DNA of 64,000 nucleotides from Eubacteriales bacterium (GTDB lineage: Bacteria; Bacillota; Clostridia; Lachnospirales; Lachnospiraceae): positions 8,895 to 72,894 of the forward strand of contig JAUNCI010000001.1 of the NCBI GenBank assembly GCA_030526665.1, given 5' to 3'. A program made the position numbers and the translations under genes. The notes below the pieces were generated by a model. That model searched no databases. It was not told the DNA's origin and worked only from the letters and a program-made list of their open reading frames with translations. Below, one piece after another: positions 51,933-61,287 of this stretch (positions are counted from its first letter, which is position 1; each line of letters starts with the position of its first letter).

Positions 51933-52990
51933 TGGGAAATGCAGAAGAACAGAATTTATATGAATCAGTAAAAAGGCAGATTTGTCGAAATATATACAAA
52001 GAAATCTATCCGGACGGAAGTCTGATTCCGTCCGAGAGAAAATTATCAGAGGAATTTGGGGTCAGTCGTGTGACCATACGAAAGGCACTGAAATTACTCG
52101 AGGAAGAACACATTATTGAACGTGTGCAGGGAAGCGGAACTCGCGTTGCTCTGGAGTATGGAGCGAGACAAGGAAAAATGGAAATTATTACTCTCGTAGC
52201 ACCTGCACAGAATACTTTTTTTTCAAAATTTATCGATGCATTCCAAACAGCTGCCGAGGAAAAAGACATCTTGATTTTATACAAACAGAAGCCGCAGAAT
52301 ATGAGCCTGGAAAAATGCCTGTATCAGATTTATGACAAAAATCTGAGAAATGTGGTTCTCTGGCTTGAAGATATGGAATTAAGTATGGATGCACTTAGAA
52401 AACTTCGTGGTTTGGGAATGAATATTGTACTGTTTGATACAACATTTCGCTCGAATTTTGCAGATGCTGTTTGTCTGGATAATGGGGATGCCATTCGAGA
52501 ATTGCTTGCATATTTTCGAAACGAACAGTGTCAAAAAATCGGATATGTCGGATGGGATGAAAAACAGGTACGAAGTGTCAGCGTTCGAGAAGCAGAGGTG
52601 AAAAAAGAAATCGCCGAAGAACAATGCATGACGATTCCGTGGGAATATCACAAAAATCCGGATGCAGTACCAACGGAAATAATTGAATCCTGTCTGTGGA
52701 AATTGAGATTTTGTGATGCTGTTTTATACAGCGTTGCCGAATTGGCGATTCCGTTTGAGAAAAGAGCAAAGGAACTGGAACTTCATCATAAAGCTGCTGC
52801 AATCGATGACCTTCCGGGAGCTGAAGAATTGGGGATTTTAACTATTGAGCAGGATTTTCATAAAATGGCGGAGCAGGTCATTGACTGTCTCAGTCGCCAG
52901 AATCGTAAGGGAAGCAAATGGAAAGCAAAAACATTTATGGTTTCCGGAAATATAAACAGGAGGATGTTCGATGCGAGCAATAGGAATTGA
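51932..52990 (+). CDS. AraR-like regulator (GntR DNA-binding + LacI-type sensor)
   Basis: 352 residues. The start overlaps the GRE stop (TAATG), implying coupled translation. The N-terminal winged helix is GntR type: LIPSERKLSEEFGVSRVTIRKALKLLEEEHIIERVQGSGTRV-like segment at ~28-68. The rest resembles a periplasmic-binding sensor (AFQTAAEEKDILILYKQK, LGMNIVLFDTTF, QKIGYVGWDE). This combination is known from AraR of Bacillus. It likely senses a sugar and controls the operon through the palindrome at 48543. Its end overlaps the next gene by 20 bases. Confidence 0.88.
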   Translation: MGNAEEQNLYESVKRQICRNIYKEIYPDGSLIPSERKLSEEFGVSRVTIRKALKLLEEEHIIERVQGSGTRVALEYGARQGKMEIITLVAPAQNTFFSKFIDAFQTAAEEKDILILYKQKPQNMSLEKCLYQIYDKNLRNVVLWLEDMELSMDALRKLRGLGMNIVLFDTTFRSNFADAVCLDNGDAIRELLAYFRNEQCQKIGYVGWDEKQVRSVSVREAEVKKEIAEEQCMTIPWEYHKNPDAVPTEIIESCLWKLRFCDAVLYSVAELAIPFEKRAKELELHHKAAAIDDLPGAEELGILTIEQDFHKMAEQVIDCLSRQNRKGSKWKAKTFMVSGNINRRMFDASNRN

Positions 52991-54341
52991 TATAGGAACA
53001 ACGACCATCAGTATCATTATGATCGATGGTGAGAATGGTAAATTGCTTGGAAGCAAAACGATTGCTCATAAATCTTTTCAGAAGGGTCCTACAAGTGCGA
53101 GTAAGGTGCAGGATCCTGAAAAAATCTGGAACTTTACGCGCAGCGGTGTAGAAGAAATAATTGCCGAGTTTGGAAAACCGGACAGCATTGGAATGACAGG
53201 GCAGATGCACGGAATGCTTTACATAGATAAAAACGGTAAAGCAGTCAGCCCGTTATATACCTGGCAGGATGGAAATGGAAATGAACTTCGCAAAGATGCT
53301 GCGACCTATGCAGAAACATTAAGAGCTGCAACCGGAAGTGCAGCCACAGGATATGGACTGACAACACATTATTTTCTGCAGGAAAATGATCTGATTCCGG
53401 CAGACGCACAAAAAATGGTAACGATCAGTGATTATGTTGCAATGCGTCTTTGTGGAGAAAAAGATCCTTTTATCGCAAAAGATATGGCCGCAAGCTGGGG
53501 CTGCTATGATCTGGAAATAGGAGATTTCTGTAAAGATGAAATGAAAGAAGTCGGCATTGATATTTCCTATTTACCGAGAATTTTGCAGGGACATGGCGTA
53601 ATCGGCATGACGAAAGGAAACCATTTGCCGGAAGGCATTCCGGTATCCGCATCCCTTGGAGATAATCAGGCAAGTGTCCTTGGATCGGTAAAAAATTTAT
53701 CGAATACAGTTCTGGTTAACATTGGAACAGGCAGCCAGGTTTCCTTTGGGACAGAAACATTTCTCGAGTCAAATGGATCGATTGAACTTCGTCCTTGTAC
53801 AGATAAATTGTACCTTATGGTAGGTTCGGGACTTTGCGGAGGAAGAGCATATGCAATGCTGGAACAGTTCTATCGTGAGATTACCGATAATGATACACAG
53901 CTGTATGGAATGATGGAAAAACAGGCGAGAGAATGGAAAGAAACCAGCGGAAAAGAATCTGCATGGAAAGTTCGTACAACATTCTCGGGTACCAGAAGTA
54001 ATCCACGTGAGCGCGGCAGTATTACGGGAATCGGTGTGGAAAACTTCCATCCGGGTGCAATGACTCTGGGGATGATTCAGGGAATTTTGGAAGAACTCTA
54101 TGAAATGTACAAAAGAATGAAAGAAATGACCGGAACAAAGGCAGTTCAGCTTGTAGGATCCGGAAATGGTATTCGTCAGAATAAACTCATGCAGGAACTT
54201 GCAAAAGAGTTGTTCCGTCTGCCGATGGATATTCCGGAATGCAAGGAGGAAGCAGCATACGGTGCGGCTCTTCAGTCACTTGCCTCTGCCGGATTTGCGG
54301 AAAGCATGGAACAGATGCAGCAGAAAATCCGTTATATTTAA
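52971..54341 (+). CDS. FGGY kinase, sedoheptulokinase-like
   Basis: 456 residues. GIDIGTTTISIIMID is the first phosphate motif, GMTGQMHGML the substrate-side block, and SLGDNQASVLGSVKNL plus LVNIGTGSQVSF the second phosphate region. The GDNQAS and TWQDGNGNE elements resemble the sedoheptulokinase (SHPK-like) branch rather than xylulokinase. Overlap with the regulator gene and the upstream GRE indicates one operon. It probably phosphorylates the GRE substrate or product; the sugar is unknown. Confidence 0.8.
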   Translation: MRAIGIDIGTTTISIIMIDGENGKLLGSKTIAHKSFQKGPTSASKVQDPEKIWNFTRSGVEEIIAEFGKPDSIGMTGQMHGMLYIDKNGKAVSPLYTWQDGNGNELRKDAATYAETLRAATGSAATGYGLTTHYFLQENDLIPADAQKMVTISDYVAMRLCGEKDPFIAKDMAASWGCYDLEIGDFCKDEMKEVGIDISYLPRILQGHGVIGMTKGNHLPEGIPVSASLGDNQASVLGSVKNLSNTVLVNIGTGSQVSFGTETFLESNGSIELRPCTDKLYLMVGSGLCGGRAYAMLEQFYREITDNDTQLYGMMEKQAREWKETSGKESAWKVRTTFSGTRSNPRERGSITGIGVENFHPGAMTLGMIQGILEELYEMYKRMKEMTGTKAVQLVGSGNGIRQNKLMQELAKELFRLPMDIPECKEEAAYGAALQSLASAGFAESMEQMQQKIRYI

Positions 54342-54403
54342 TGAAAAAGCTGTAAAACGTAATGATTTAAAATATAGATAACATAGATGACGGGAGAATG
54401 ATT

Positions 54404-55909
54404 ATGACCAAATATTTACTTGCGCATGATATCGGTACTTCGGGAGATAAAGCGTCGTTGTTTTCCGTAGAAGGAAAACTGATTTGCAGTAAAACAGTCG
54501 GATACAGTGTGAATTATCAGTCGGGATCAAGAGCAGAGCAAAATCCGGAAGACTGGTGGAACGCAATCTGTGAGTCAACAAAAGAAATTACAAAAAATAT
54601 TGATGTAAATGATATTTTAGCAGTATCTTTTTCTGCACAGATGCAATGCTGTCTGGTTGTAGATAAGGATGGAGAGGTACTTAGACCGGCGATTATCTGG
54701 GCGGACCAGCGTGCGGAAGCACAGGCACAGCAGCTCAGAGATCAGATCGATGAGAAAGAAGCATACGAGCTTCTGGGACATCGTTTAAGTCCTGCTTATA
54801 GTATCGAAAAATTGATGTGGATTCGTGACAATGAACCGGAAATTTATGAGAAAACCTACAAAATGCTTCAGGTCAAAGACTACATCATTTATAAAATGAC
54901 AGGAAATTTTGTGACAGATTATTCAGATGCATCCGGAACGAATGCATTGGATCTGGAACATTTATGCTGGTCAAAGAAAATTCTGGATGCTGCACGAATT
55001 CCGGAAGATAAGCTGCCAACTCTGCATCAGTCCATTGATGTTGTGGGAACTTTAACAGAGACGGCTGCACAGGAGCTGGGCCTGACAACTTCCGTAAAGG
55101 TTGTATGCGGAGGAGGAGATGGTCCTTGTTCTGCTGTTGGAGCAGGATGTATTGATAAAGACCAGATGTTTTTGACCTTCGGTACTTCAGCCTGGATCGG
55201 TGGTACGACTGCAAAAAAATTTCTGGATGAAGATCAGATTTTCTTCTGGTTTGCACACGTTATTCCGGGACTTTATATGCCGTGCGGAACCATGGCATCG
55301 GCAGGAAGTGCCTATGCATATATGAGAAACACGTTTTGCAAGGAAGAAATCCGAGAAGCGAAAGAACGAGGCGTAGACAGCTGGGATCTGATTAACGAGC
55401 AGGTAAAAAGTTCACCGGCAGGAGCAAAAGGACTTGTATTTCTTCCATATTTAAATGGAGAACGTGCACCTAGATGGAATCCGGATGCTTCCGCATCATT
55501 CCTGGGTATTCATATGTATCATGAGAAGGTGGATTACCTTCGTGCTTCTCTGGAGGGGGTTGCCTGCAATCTGGAACTGATTCTTCAGGCATATCGAAAA
55601 TATCTGACAATTGATTGTATGATTCTTACCGGTGGAGGGGCAAAAGGAGATATCGTTGCCCAGATTCTTTCGGACGTATTGAATACAGAACTGGTTCGTC
55701 CAGACCATGTAGAGGAAGCAACCTCCATTGCTGCAGCGTTGATTGCCGGAATTGGATGTGGCGTATATGAAGACTTTAATGCAATTCACAGTTTCCTGCG
55801 TTTTAATGAAGCGGTTGTTCCGAATGCCTCTGTTCAGGAGACATACAAAGAAACAAAACAGATATTTGATGCTGCGTATTATGCACTGAAACCACTATAT
55901 AAAGCGTAA
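54404..55909 (+). CDS. FGGY kinase, xylulokinase-like
   Basis: 501 residues from the ATG at 54404 (GGGAG at 54392-54396; an ATG at 54398 is too close to it). AHDIGTSGDKASLFSVEG is the first phosphate motif. SFSAQMQCCLVVD, IIWADQRAEAQAQ, GGGDGPCSAVGAGC and TFGTSAWIGG follow, with the C-terminal GGGAKGDIVAQILSDVL. Xylulokinase (XylB) type. Paralogue of the kinase at 29634 but clearly diverged. Substrate unknown. Confidence 0.82.
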   Translation: MTKYLLAHDIGTSGDKASLFSVEGKLICSKTVGYSVNYQSGSRAEQNPEDWWNAICESTKEITKNIDVNDILAVSFSAQMQCCLVVDKDGEVLRPAIIWADQRAEAQAQQLRDQIDEKEAYELLGHRLSPAYSIEKLMWIRDNEPEIYEKTYKMLQVKDYIIYKMTGNFVTDYSDASGTNALDLEHLCWSKKILDAARIPEDKLPTLHQSIDVVGTLTETAAQELGLTTSVKVVCGGGDGPCSAVGAGCIDKDQMFLTFGTSAWIGGTTAKKFLDEDQIFFWFAHVIPGLYMPCGTMASAGSAYAYMRNTFCKEEIREAKERGVDSWDLINEQVKSSPAGAKGLVFLPYLNGERAPRWNPDASASFLGIHMYHEKVDYLRASLEGVACNLELILQAYRKYLTIDCMILTGGGAKGDIVAQILSDVLNTELVRPDHVEEATSIAAALIAGIGCGVYEDFNAIHSFLRFNEAVVPNASVQETYKETKQIFDAAYYALKPLYKA

Positions 55910-56084
55910 AGACAGGAAGATATTACCCAAAAGACAGGTAGTAATTACTTGTTGTAAAATGCGAAAATATGATATTATTTAAAACAGAGAATTTGCTGTT
56001 TTTCTCACTCGAGAAGATTTGATTATAAGCACGAATCTCGAAATAAATATAGCATAATGCGAATATACGCATCAGGAGGTTTTT

Positions 56085-57488
56085 ATGGCAACATACTATC
56101 TTGCAATTGATATGGGGGCATCCAGCGGACGTCATATTCTCGGCCATATGGAAAACGGAAAAATGGTTTTGGAAGAAATTCATCGTTTCGAAAATGGTAT
56201 GGTTAAGAAAAACGGACATCTTTGCTGGGAATTTGATCGTATTTTTAATGAAGTAATTACCGGTCTGAAAAAATGTAAAGAACTTGGAAAAATTCCAGTA
56301 AGTATGGGTGTTGATACCTGGGGTGTTGACTTTGTTCTTCTCGATAAAGACGAAAAGGTAATCGGAGATACTGTTGGATATCGTGATCATCGTACAGATG
56401 GTATGGATGATGAAGTATATAAAATTGTACCAAAGAATGAGCTTTATGCCAGAACCGGTATTCAGAAGGCTATTTTTAATACCGTATATCAGCTTATGGC
56501 AATTAAAAAGACGCATCCGGAATACCTGGAGCAGGCAGAAACACTTCTTCATGTACCGGATTATTTCCACTATCTTCTTTCCGGAGAAAAAACCAATGAG
56601 TATACGGAAGCAAGTACGGGAAATCTTGTAAATGCACAGACAAGAGACTGGGATTATGAAATTATTGATAAACTGGGATATCCGAGAAGAATTTTCCAGA
56701 AGCTCATTATGCCGGGAACATCTGTGGGACATTTCACAAAAGAAATACAGGAAATGGTTGGATTTGATTGTGAGGTAGTGGCACCGCCTACACATGATAC
56801 AGGATCTGCAGTTCTTGCCGTTCCTGCAAATGATGATGACTTTATCTATATCAGTTCAGGAACCTGGTCATTGATGGGACTGGAAAGAAAAACACCGGAT
56901 TGTTCAGAAAGAAGCTGTGAACTGAATCTTACCAATGAAGGTGGTTATAACGGAACAATTCGCTATCTGAAAAACATTATGGGACTTTGGATGATTCAGC
57001 AGGTTCGTCATGAGATGAACGATGCATACGGTTTTGCAGAAATCTGTGCGATGGCAGAAGAGGCAAAAGATTTCCCTTCAAGAGTAGATGCAAATGATGA
57101 ATGTTTCCTGTCACCTGCAAACATGACAGAAGAAGTAAAAGACTATTGTCGTAGAACAGGTCAGCAGGTTCCGGAAACGGTTGGCGAATTGGCAACGGTT
57201 ATTTATACAAGTCTTGCGGAATGTTATGCAAGAACTGCAAAAGAACTTGAAGAAATGACCGGACGTACTTATAGTCGTATCTGCGTTGTCGGCGGTGGAT
57301 CAAATGCCGGATATCTGAATGAATTAACTGCAAAAGCATGCAAAAAGAAGATCGAGGCAGGACCGGGTGAAGCAACTGCAATCGGAAATATTACAGCACA
57401 GATGCTCAAAAGCGGAGAATTTAAATCTGTACCGGAAGCACGTACAGCAATCCATGAGTCGTTTGATATCAAAGTATACGAAGCGTAA
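56085..57488 (+). CDS. rhaB: Rhamnulokinase
   Basis: 467 residues. AIDMGASSGRHILGHMENGKM replaces the usual DxGTxx with D-x-G-A-S-S-G-R, diagnostic of RhaB. GVDTWGVDFVLLD, TGIQKAIFNTVYQL, PPTHDTGSAV, SSGTWSLMGLE and ICVVGGGSNAGYLNELTA complete the pattern. Reaction: ATP + L-rhamnulose to L-rhamnulose-1-phosphate, which the encapsulated aldolase at 7935 could cleave. The leader (55910-56084) is AT-rich with TATTAT-like sequences near 55970-55977. Rhamnose isomerase is not in this window. AGGAGG precedes the ATG. Confidence 0.93.
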   Translation: MATYYLAIDMGASSGRHILGHMENGKMVLEEIHRFENGMVKKNGHLCWEFDRIFNEVITGLKKCKELGKIPVSMGVDTWGVDFVLLDKDEKVIGDTVGYRDHRTDGMDDEVYKIVPKNELYARTGIQKAIFNTVYQLMAIKKTHPEYLEQAETLLHVPDYFHYLLSGEKTNEYTEASTGNLVNAQTRDWDYEIIDKLGYPRRIFQKLIMPGTSVGHFTKEIQEMVGFDCEVVAPPTHDTGSAVLAVPANDDDFIYISSGTWSLMGLERKTPDCSERSCELNLTNEGGYNGTIRYLKNIMGLWMIQQVRHEMNDAYGFAEICAMAEEAKDFPSRVDANDECFLSPANMTEEVKDYCRRTGQQVPETVGELATVIYTSLAECYARTAKELEEMTGRTYSRICVVGGGSNAGYLNELTAKACKKKIEAGPGEATAIGNITAQMLKSGEFKSVPEARTAIHESFDIKVYEA

Positions 57489-57540
57489 TACGGCAATTGG
57501 AATGTAGAATGGAATTAGAATGGTAAAATAAATATTTATA

Positions 57541-57587
57541 AAAAGGACATTTGAGCTTGCTTAAGCAAGAACAAATGTCCTTTTTAT
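57541..57587 (+). terminator. Bidirectional terminator between rhaB and the kinase
   Basis: Thirteen-base stem AAAAGGACATTTG/CAAATGTCCTTTT (57541-57553 with 57572-57584), an inner CTTGC/GCAAG stem, and T-rich flank TTTATATT. The left flank is A/T-rich so it can work for both convergent genes. Confidence 0.88.
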
Positions 57588-57609
57588 ATTTCGTGTTTGT
57601 AATTATTGA

Positions 57610-59436
57610 TCACAGTTCCTGAGTAGGAGAACGAAGAGCCGGAATTCGTATTTCTACTTCCGTACCCTGTCCCAATTGACTGCTATAGTGAAGTCCGTAA
57701 TTTGAACCATACAGTACCTGTAATCTGCGGTGCGTATTGTAAACAGCAATGTTGTTGCCTCCACGGAAACTGTTTCCGCTGCCGGTAAGAATAACATCCA
57801 GTTTTTCCTTTGGGATTCCGACGCCATTATCTGAAATGAAGAGGACGACATCATTTCCTTCCAGCCAGCCGGTAAGAACAATGGTTCCTGATTTAGAGTC
57901 CTTTGCAAGTATTCCGTGAAGAATTGCATTTTCAATTACGGGCTGCAGCGTAAGCTTAGGAATCTGATAAATCTGCAGCTCATCCGGAATATCGGTAATA
58001 AGCTGTATGTTGTCTGAATAACGCATATTTTGCAGACGCACGTAGATGGTAACATGTTCCACCTCATTACCTATGTCAGATATGCCATTTGTTTTGCTCA
58101 GAGTCAGTTTATAAAAACGAGAAAGATTCTGTACAACATCGCTGATCTCCTCAGTACGTCCCTGCTGGGCCATCCAATTGATCATATCCATAGTATTGTA
58201 GAGAAAATGTGGATTGATCTGTGCCTGAAGAGATTTAAACTCAGCAATGCGGAGATCTTCTGCTGCTTTGGCCTGTGACTCTATTAATCGCGTCATTTTG
58301 TCTGTCATATAGTTATACGTGTCAATCAAATCGCCGACTTCATCGTGAATCGTAGAGCGCGGCATGGCAATTGGCGGTCCCTCCCGAACTTTTCGCATTT
58401 GTCGAATAACTGAAGAGATTCGGTTGGTAATGGATCGTGATAAGGCATTTGCCAGAAAGATTGCCAGTATCAGAATTGCTATATAAATCAGAAATATCTG
58501 CAAAATAATGATGTTGCCCTGATGAATCATAGGCCGGGAAGGAAGCACGGTAACCATAAACCAGTTTGCTTCGTTAATGCTGTAAAAGCCGGCATATACC
58601 TCATTGTTCAGAATTTGACGAACGACGAAGTTATTGGACGACATAAAAGATTCTTCGACGGTTTTATAATCAAGAAGGTATGTTCCGGTGAGGGTATCAT
58701 CAGAAGAAATAATTACATCATTACGTCTGTTTAGAATATAGGAAACACTCTTTTCCAATAGCAGATTTCTTTGAAGAATGGAATACAGACTGCTGCCGGA
58801 ATAATAACAAACAATGTAAGCATCTACAGCATGTCCCTGATAGTACAGGGTAGTTCGTCGAACATAAGAGTGATCACCATAGCTTTTTCGTTCCTGTTCT
58901 CCGAGATACGAGGGCGGACAGTGCAATTCTTTTAAACCGCTGTTTCCATGAAGAATACCTCGCCAATAGGTACGGGCATCCTGAATAGAACTGAAGAGCG
59001 GAGATACATTTTGACCGGAATCCGTCTGAAGGCTTTCCCTTGGAAGATCCAGGTAAAAATGAATGGCTGTCAATTCTGATGAATCTACAAAATGAGCAAT
59101 GGATTTTTCAAAGTCTTTGCTATCTTCTGAGACCAGAAGTTCGGTCAGAGGAGTGTTGACCGGCTGAAAAAACAGCTGCTCATAAAAAGGCTCCTGTGTC
59201 AGTGAGGCAGAAGTATTTACAATATCGTAGATGAACTGCTCGATCGCGGGCACTGTGGTGGAGGCGGCATCCTGTTCTTTGCGGATGGTATCCGAAATAA
59301 CCATATTGTAAAGTCTGGGAAGAAACAGTATCGCTATGAAAATGCCGGGAATGAATACGATCAAAACCAGAGCAATGGTAAATTTGGATTGAAGTTTCAT
59401 GTCACTATATAATTTTGAGAGTGTTCGTGGACTCAT
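57610..59436 (-). CDS. YesM-type sensor histidine kinase
   Basis: 608 residues. Membrane helices lie at ~16-40 (FTIALVLIVFIPGIFIAILFL) and ~308-330 (ILQIFLIYIAILILAIFLANAL) around an extracellular Cache-like domain. HAMP follows (VRQMRKVREGPP...), then His kinase with QAQINPHFLYNTMD and HATPase with VIENAILHGILAK and ISDNGVGIPKEKL. It overlaps the response regulator stop by 4 bases. It is divergent from the rhamnose-type transporter and next to rhaB, so L-rhamnose sensing is the likely role. Confidence 0.92.
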   Translation of the reverse strand: MSPRTLSKLYSDMKLQSKFTIALVLIVFIPGIFIAILFLPRLYNMVISDTIRKEQDAASTTVPAIEQFIYDIVNTSASLTQEPFYEQLFFQPVNTPLTELLVSEDSKDFEKSIAHFVDSSELTAIHFYLDLPRESLQTDSGQNVSPLFSSIQDARTYWRGILHGNSGLKELHCPPSYLGEQERKSYGDHSYVRRTTLYYQGHAVDAYIVCYYSGSSLYSILQRNLLLEKSVSYILNRRNDVIISSDDTLTGTYLLDYKTVEESFMSSNNFVVRQILNNEVYAGFYSINEANWFMVTVLPSRPMIHQGNIIILQIFLIYIAILILAIFLANALSRSITNRISSVIRQMRKVREGPPIAMPRSTIHDEVGDLIDTYNYMTDKMTRLIESQAKAAEDLRIAEFKSLQAQINPHFLYNTMDMINWMAQQGRTEEISDVVQNLSRFYKLTLSKTNGISDIGNEVEHVTIYVRLQNMRYSDNIQLITDIPDELQIYQIPKLTLQPVIENAILHGILAKDSKSGTIVLTGWLEGNDVVLFISDNGVGIPKEKLDVILTGSGNSFRGGNNIAVYNTHRRLQVLYGSNYGLHYSSQLGQGTEVEIRIPALRSPTQEL

Positions 59437-60986
59437 AAAGACTTCCTTTCGCGAAACTCGGATGGAGAGACTCCAATGTGTTTTTTGAAAATTTTTCCGA
59501 AATAGTTACCATCGCTATATCCGACTTTAGAAGATATATTAGATATTCTATATCTTGGATCATCCAGCAGCTGTTTTGCTTTTTCTATGCGGAAATCAGT
59601 AATGTACTGATTTAATGTCTTGCCTGTTTCATTTTTAAAAAATGTGCAGACATAGGAAGTAGAAAGATATACATATTCGCTGATCTCTTTGACTGACAGC
59701 GTTTCTTTGGAAAAGTTCTGACTTATATAATCTTTAATAAGAAGAATCGTCGGATTTTCCTGAGACTGTTCATTGAGATCATGAAAATATGTATTTACAC
59801 GGTCGGATAACTCCCGATGAAGCTCCGTGTAGGAAAAACATTTTTCAACCAGAGAAACGGCAATATCCCCGTCATGATGTGAGAGCAGCTGATGCTGAAT
59901 ACGGGCATCTTCTAAGGTATAAAAAAGTTTATAGTAGAGATCCTTAACCTGATTAGGCAAACAGTGACCGTTTTCATGGAAAGTCTGATACAGTTTTTGC
60001 AGAAATACAGCTGCATGATCAGCGGTTAAGGCGTTCAGTGCTTTGCTGAATTCTGATTCATTGGGAAGAGAAAAATCCATATCAAAGACCGTACTTTGTT
60101 CAATCTCTTCTGAAGACAGGATGGTTCCGGTGTCAAAAAAGTAGCAGCGCTGCATTAGTATTACGGCCTCTTCATAAGAAGAATGCGCATTGTTCAGACC
60201 ATTCTGAGATTGACCGAGAGTAATATAATAATTGGAAAAATGCGCCAGCTGTTCTTTCAAAAAAGCCAGACTTTCATCTAATATATTTTGACTGAGCCTG
60301 CCATTGGATAAAAAGGTAAAAACAAGATACTGATGCCTTCTGGTTTCGGAAAGAAGATGAACAGAATGCTTTTCCAGTTTCTTGTATAGCGTAGAGATAA
60401 TCTCCTGCACAAATGGAAGACTAAGATCTGCGGAAGCATCTAATTGTACCAGCATAGTAAGTATGGTATCGCATTCTTCCGGAGGAATGGCAAGATCTTC
60501 CAGAAGATCCATGGCTTCTTTTAGATGGGATTCGCCCGGAACAGTCAAAAGATGAGCTAGTCTGGAACCGGATTCTCTTGAATGCAATACTTCAACATGC
60601 TGAGAACGTAATTTTTTTGCATGAAGAGCCACCGCTTTTTGAAGCGTAGACTCGAGTTCTGCTTTGTTAATCGGTTTTTCTATATAATTAACGGCCTTCA
60701 GTTTGATGGCTGCCATGAGATATTCTTTATCAGAGTATCCACTCATGAAAATTCCGGTGGTGTCCGGAAAATGACCGGAAATCTGATCAAACATGGCAAT
60801 TCCATCCATACGGGGCATACGAACATCACAGAGTACAATTTCCGGATGCTCCCGGAGTGCAATTTCAAGACCATGAACTCCATCATCAGCCTGAAAAATT
60901 TCCTGAATACCCAATGCCTGCCAGTCTATGGAAGAGATGACCCCTGTTCTTGTAAGTTCTTCGTCATCTACGATCAATATTTTCAT
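59433..60986 (-). CDS. YesN-type response regulator (REC + AraC HTH)
   Basis: 517 residues from the ATG at 60986, chosen because MKILIVDDEE starts the receiver and AAAGGGAT lies upstream. A longer open frame to 61085 reads through a 15-bp tandem repeat and is unlikely. Receiver Asp54 lies in VLCDVRMPRMDG, Lys in VNYIEKPI. The C-terminal AraC double helix-turn-helix has LSVKEISEYVYLSTSYVCTFFKNETGK and ISNISSKVGYSDGNYFGKIFKKHIGVSPSEF. It probably activates the divergent ABC transporter. Confidence 0.92.
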   Translation of the reverse strand: MKILIVDDEELTRTGVISSIDWQALGIQEIFQADDGVHGLEIALREHPEIVLCDVRMPRMDGIAMFDQISGHFPDTTGIFMSGYSDKEYLMAAIKLKAVNYIEKPINKAELESTLQKAVALHAKKLRSQHVEVLHSRESGSRLAHLLTVPGESHLKEAMDLLEDLAIPPEECDTILTMLVQLDASADLSLPFVQEIISTLYKKLEKHSVHLLSETRRHQYLVFTFLSNGRLSQNILDESLAFLKEQLAHFSNYYITLGQSQNGLNNAHSSYEEAVILMQRCYFFDTGTILSSEEIEQSTVFDMDFSLPNESEFSKALNALTADHAAVFLQKLYQTFHENGHCLPNQVKDLYYKLFYTLEDARIQHQLLSHHDGDIAVSLVEKCFSYTELHRELSDRVNTYFHDLNEQSQENPTILLIKDYISQNFSKETLSVKEISEYVYLSTSYVCTFFKNETGKTLNQYITDFRIEKAKQLLDDPRYRISNISSKVGYSDGNYFGKIFKKHIGVSPSEFRERKSL

Positions 60987-61287
60987 ATGGTTGCTATCCC
61001 TTTCGTTGTAATCATTAATGTATGAGACGTTAATATATGAAACATTATTATAAGAAGCATTACTATAAAAACTATTAATATACAAATATTAAAAGAATGA
61101 TGAAAAATAACCATCAATCATTATTAAAATGATACAGCATTTTCATGTTTATGATACCATATTTTTTATATACTGACGAGGGCAGAAAAGAGAAAAAAAT
61201 ATTACCCTGATTCAAAAAATATTCCGATTTTCAGAAATATAAATAGATGTTAATATGAATGCATATTAAAAAAGGAGGGAAACATCT
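60987..61287. other. Divergent regulatory region, yesN-type gene to ABC transporter
   Basis: About 300 bases, very AT-rich. It holds the 15-bp tandem repeat (61016-61090) and the promoters for both directions. ATACCATATTTTTTATATACTGACG near 61153-61178 and TATAAATAGATG near 61239-61250 are AT-rich promoter-like stretches, none with a convincing -35/-10 pair. No gene was seen. Confidence 0.45.
61016..61090. repeat. Degenerate 15-bp tandem repeat, five units
   Basis: Units of exactly 15 bases: TAATGTATGAGACGT, TAATATATGAAACAT, TATTATAAGAAGCAT, TACTATAAAAACTAT, TAATATACAAATATT. The shared pattern is TA-n-TATAnGAAnCAT. It is placed 30-105 bases upstream of the response-regulator start on the minus strand. 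A period of 15 is not one helical turn, so it may be a spreading activator site or simply a microsatellite-like relic. Confidence 0.75.

Noticed and set aside
55923..56795. 290-codon minus-strand frame
   Set aside because: Antisense to rhaB, whose family motifs are unambiguous.
60987..61085. N-terminal extension of the response regulator
   Set aside because: The extension would be translated from the tandem repeat and precedes the conserved receiver start; a ribosome site lies just before the ATG at 60986.
61016..61090. Possible CRISPR array
   Set aside because: The units are contiguous, only 15 bases long, and degenerate; there are no spacers and no cas genes.
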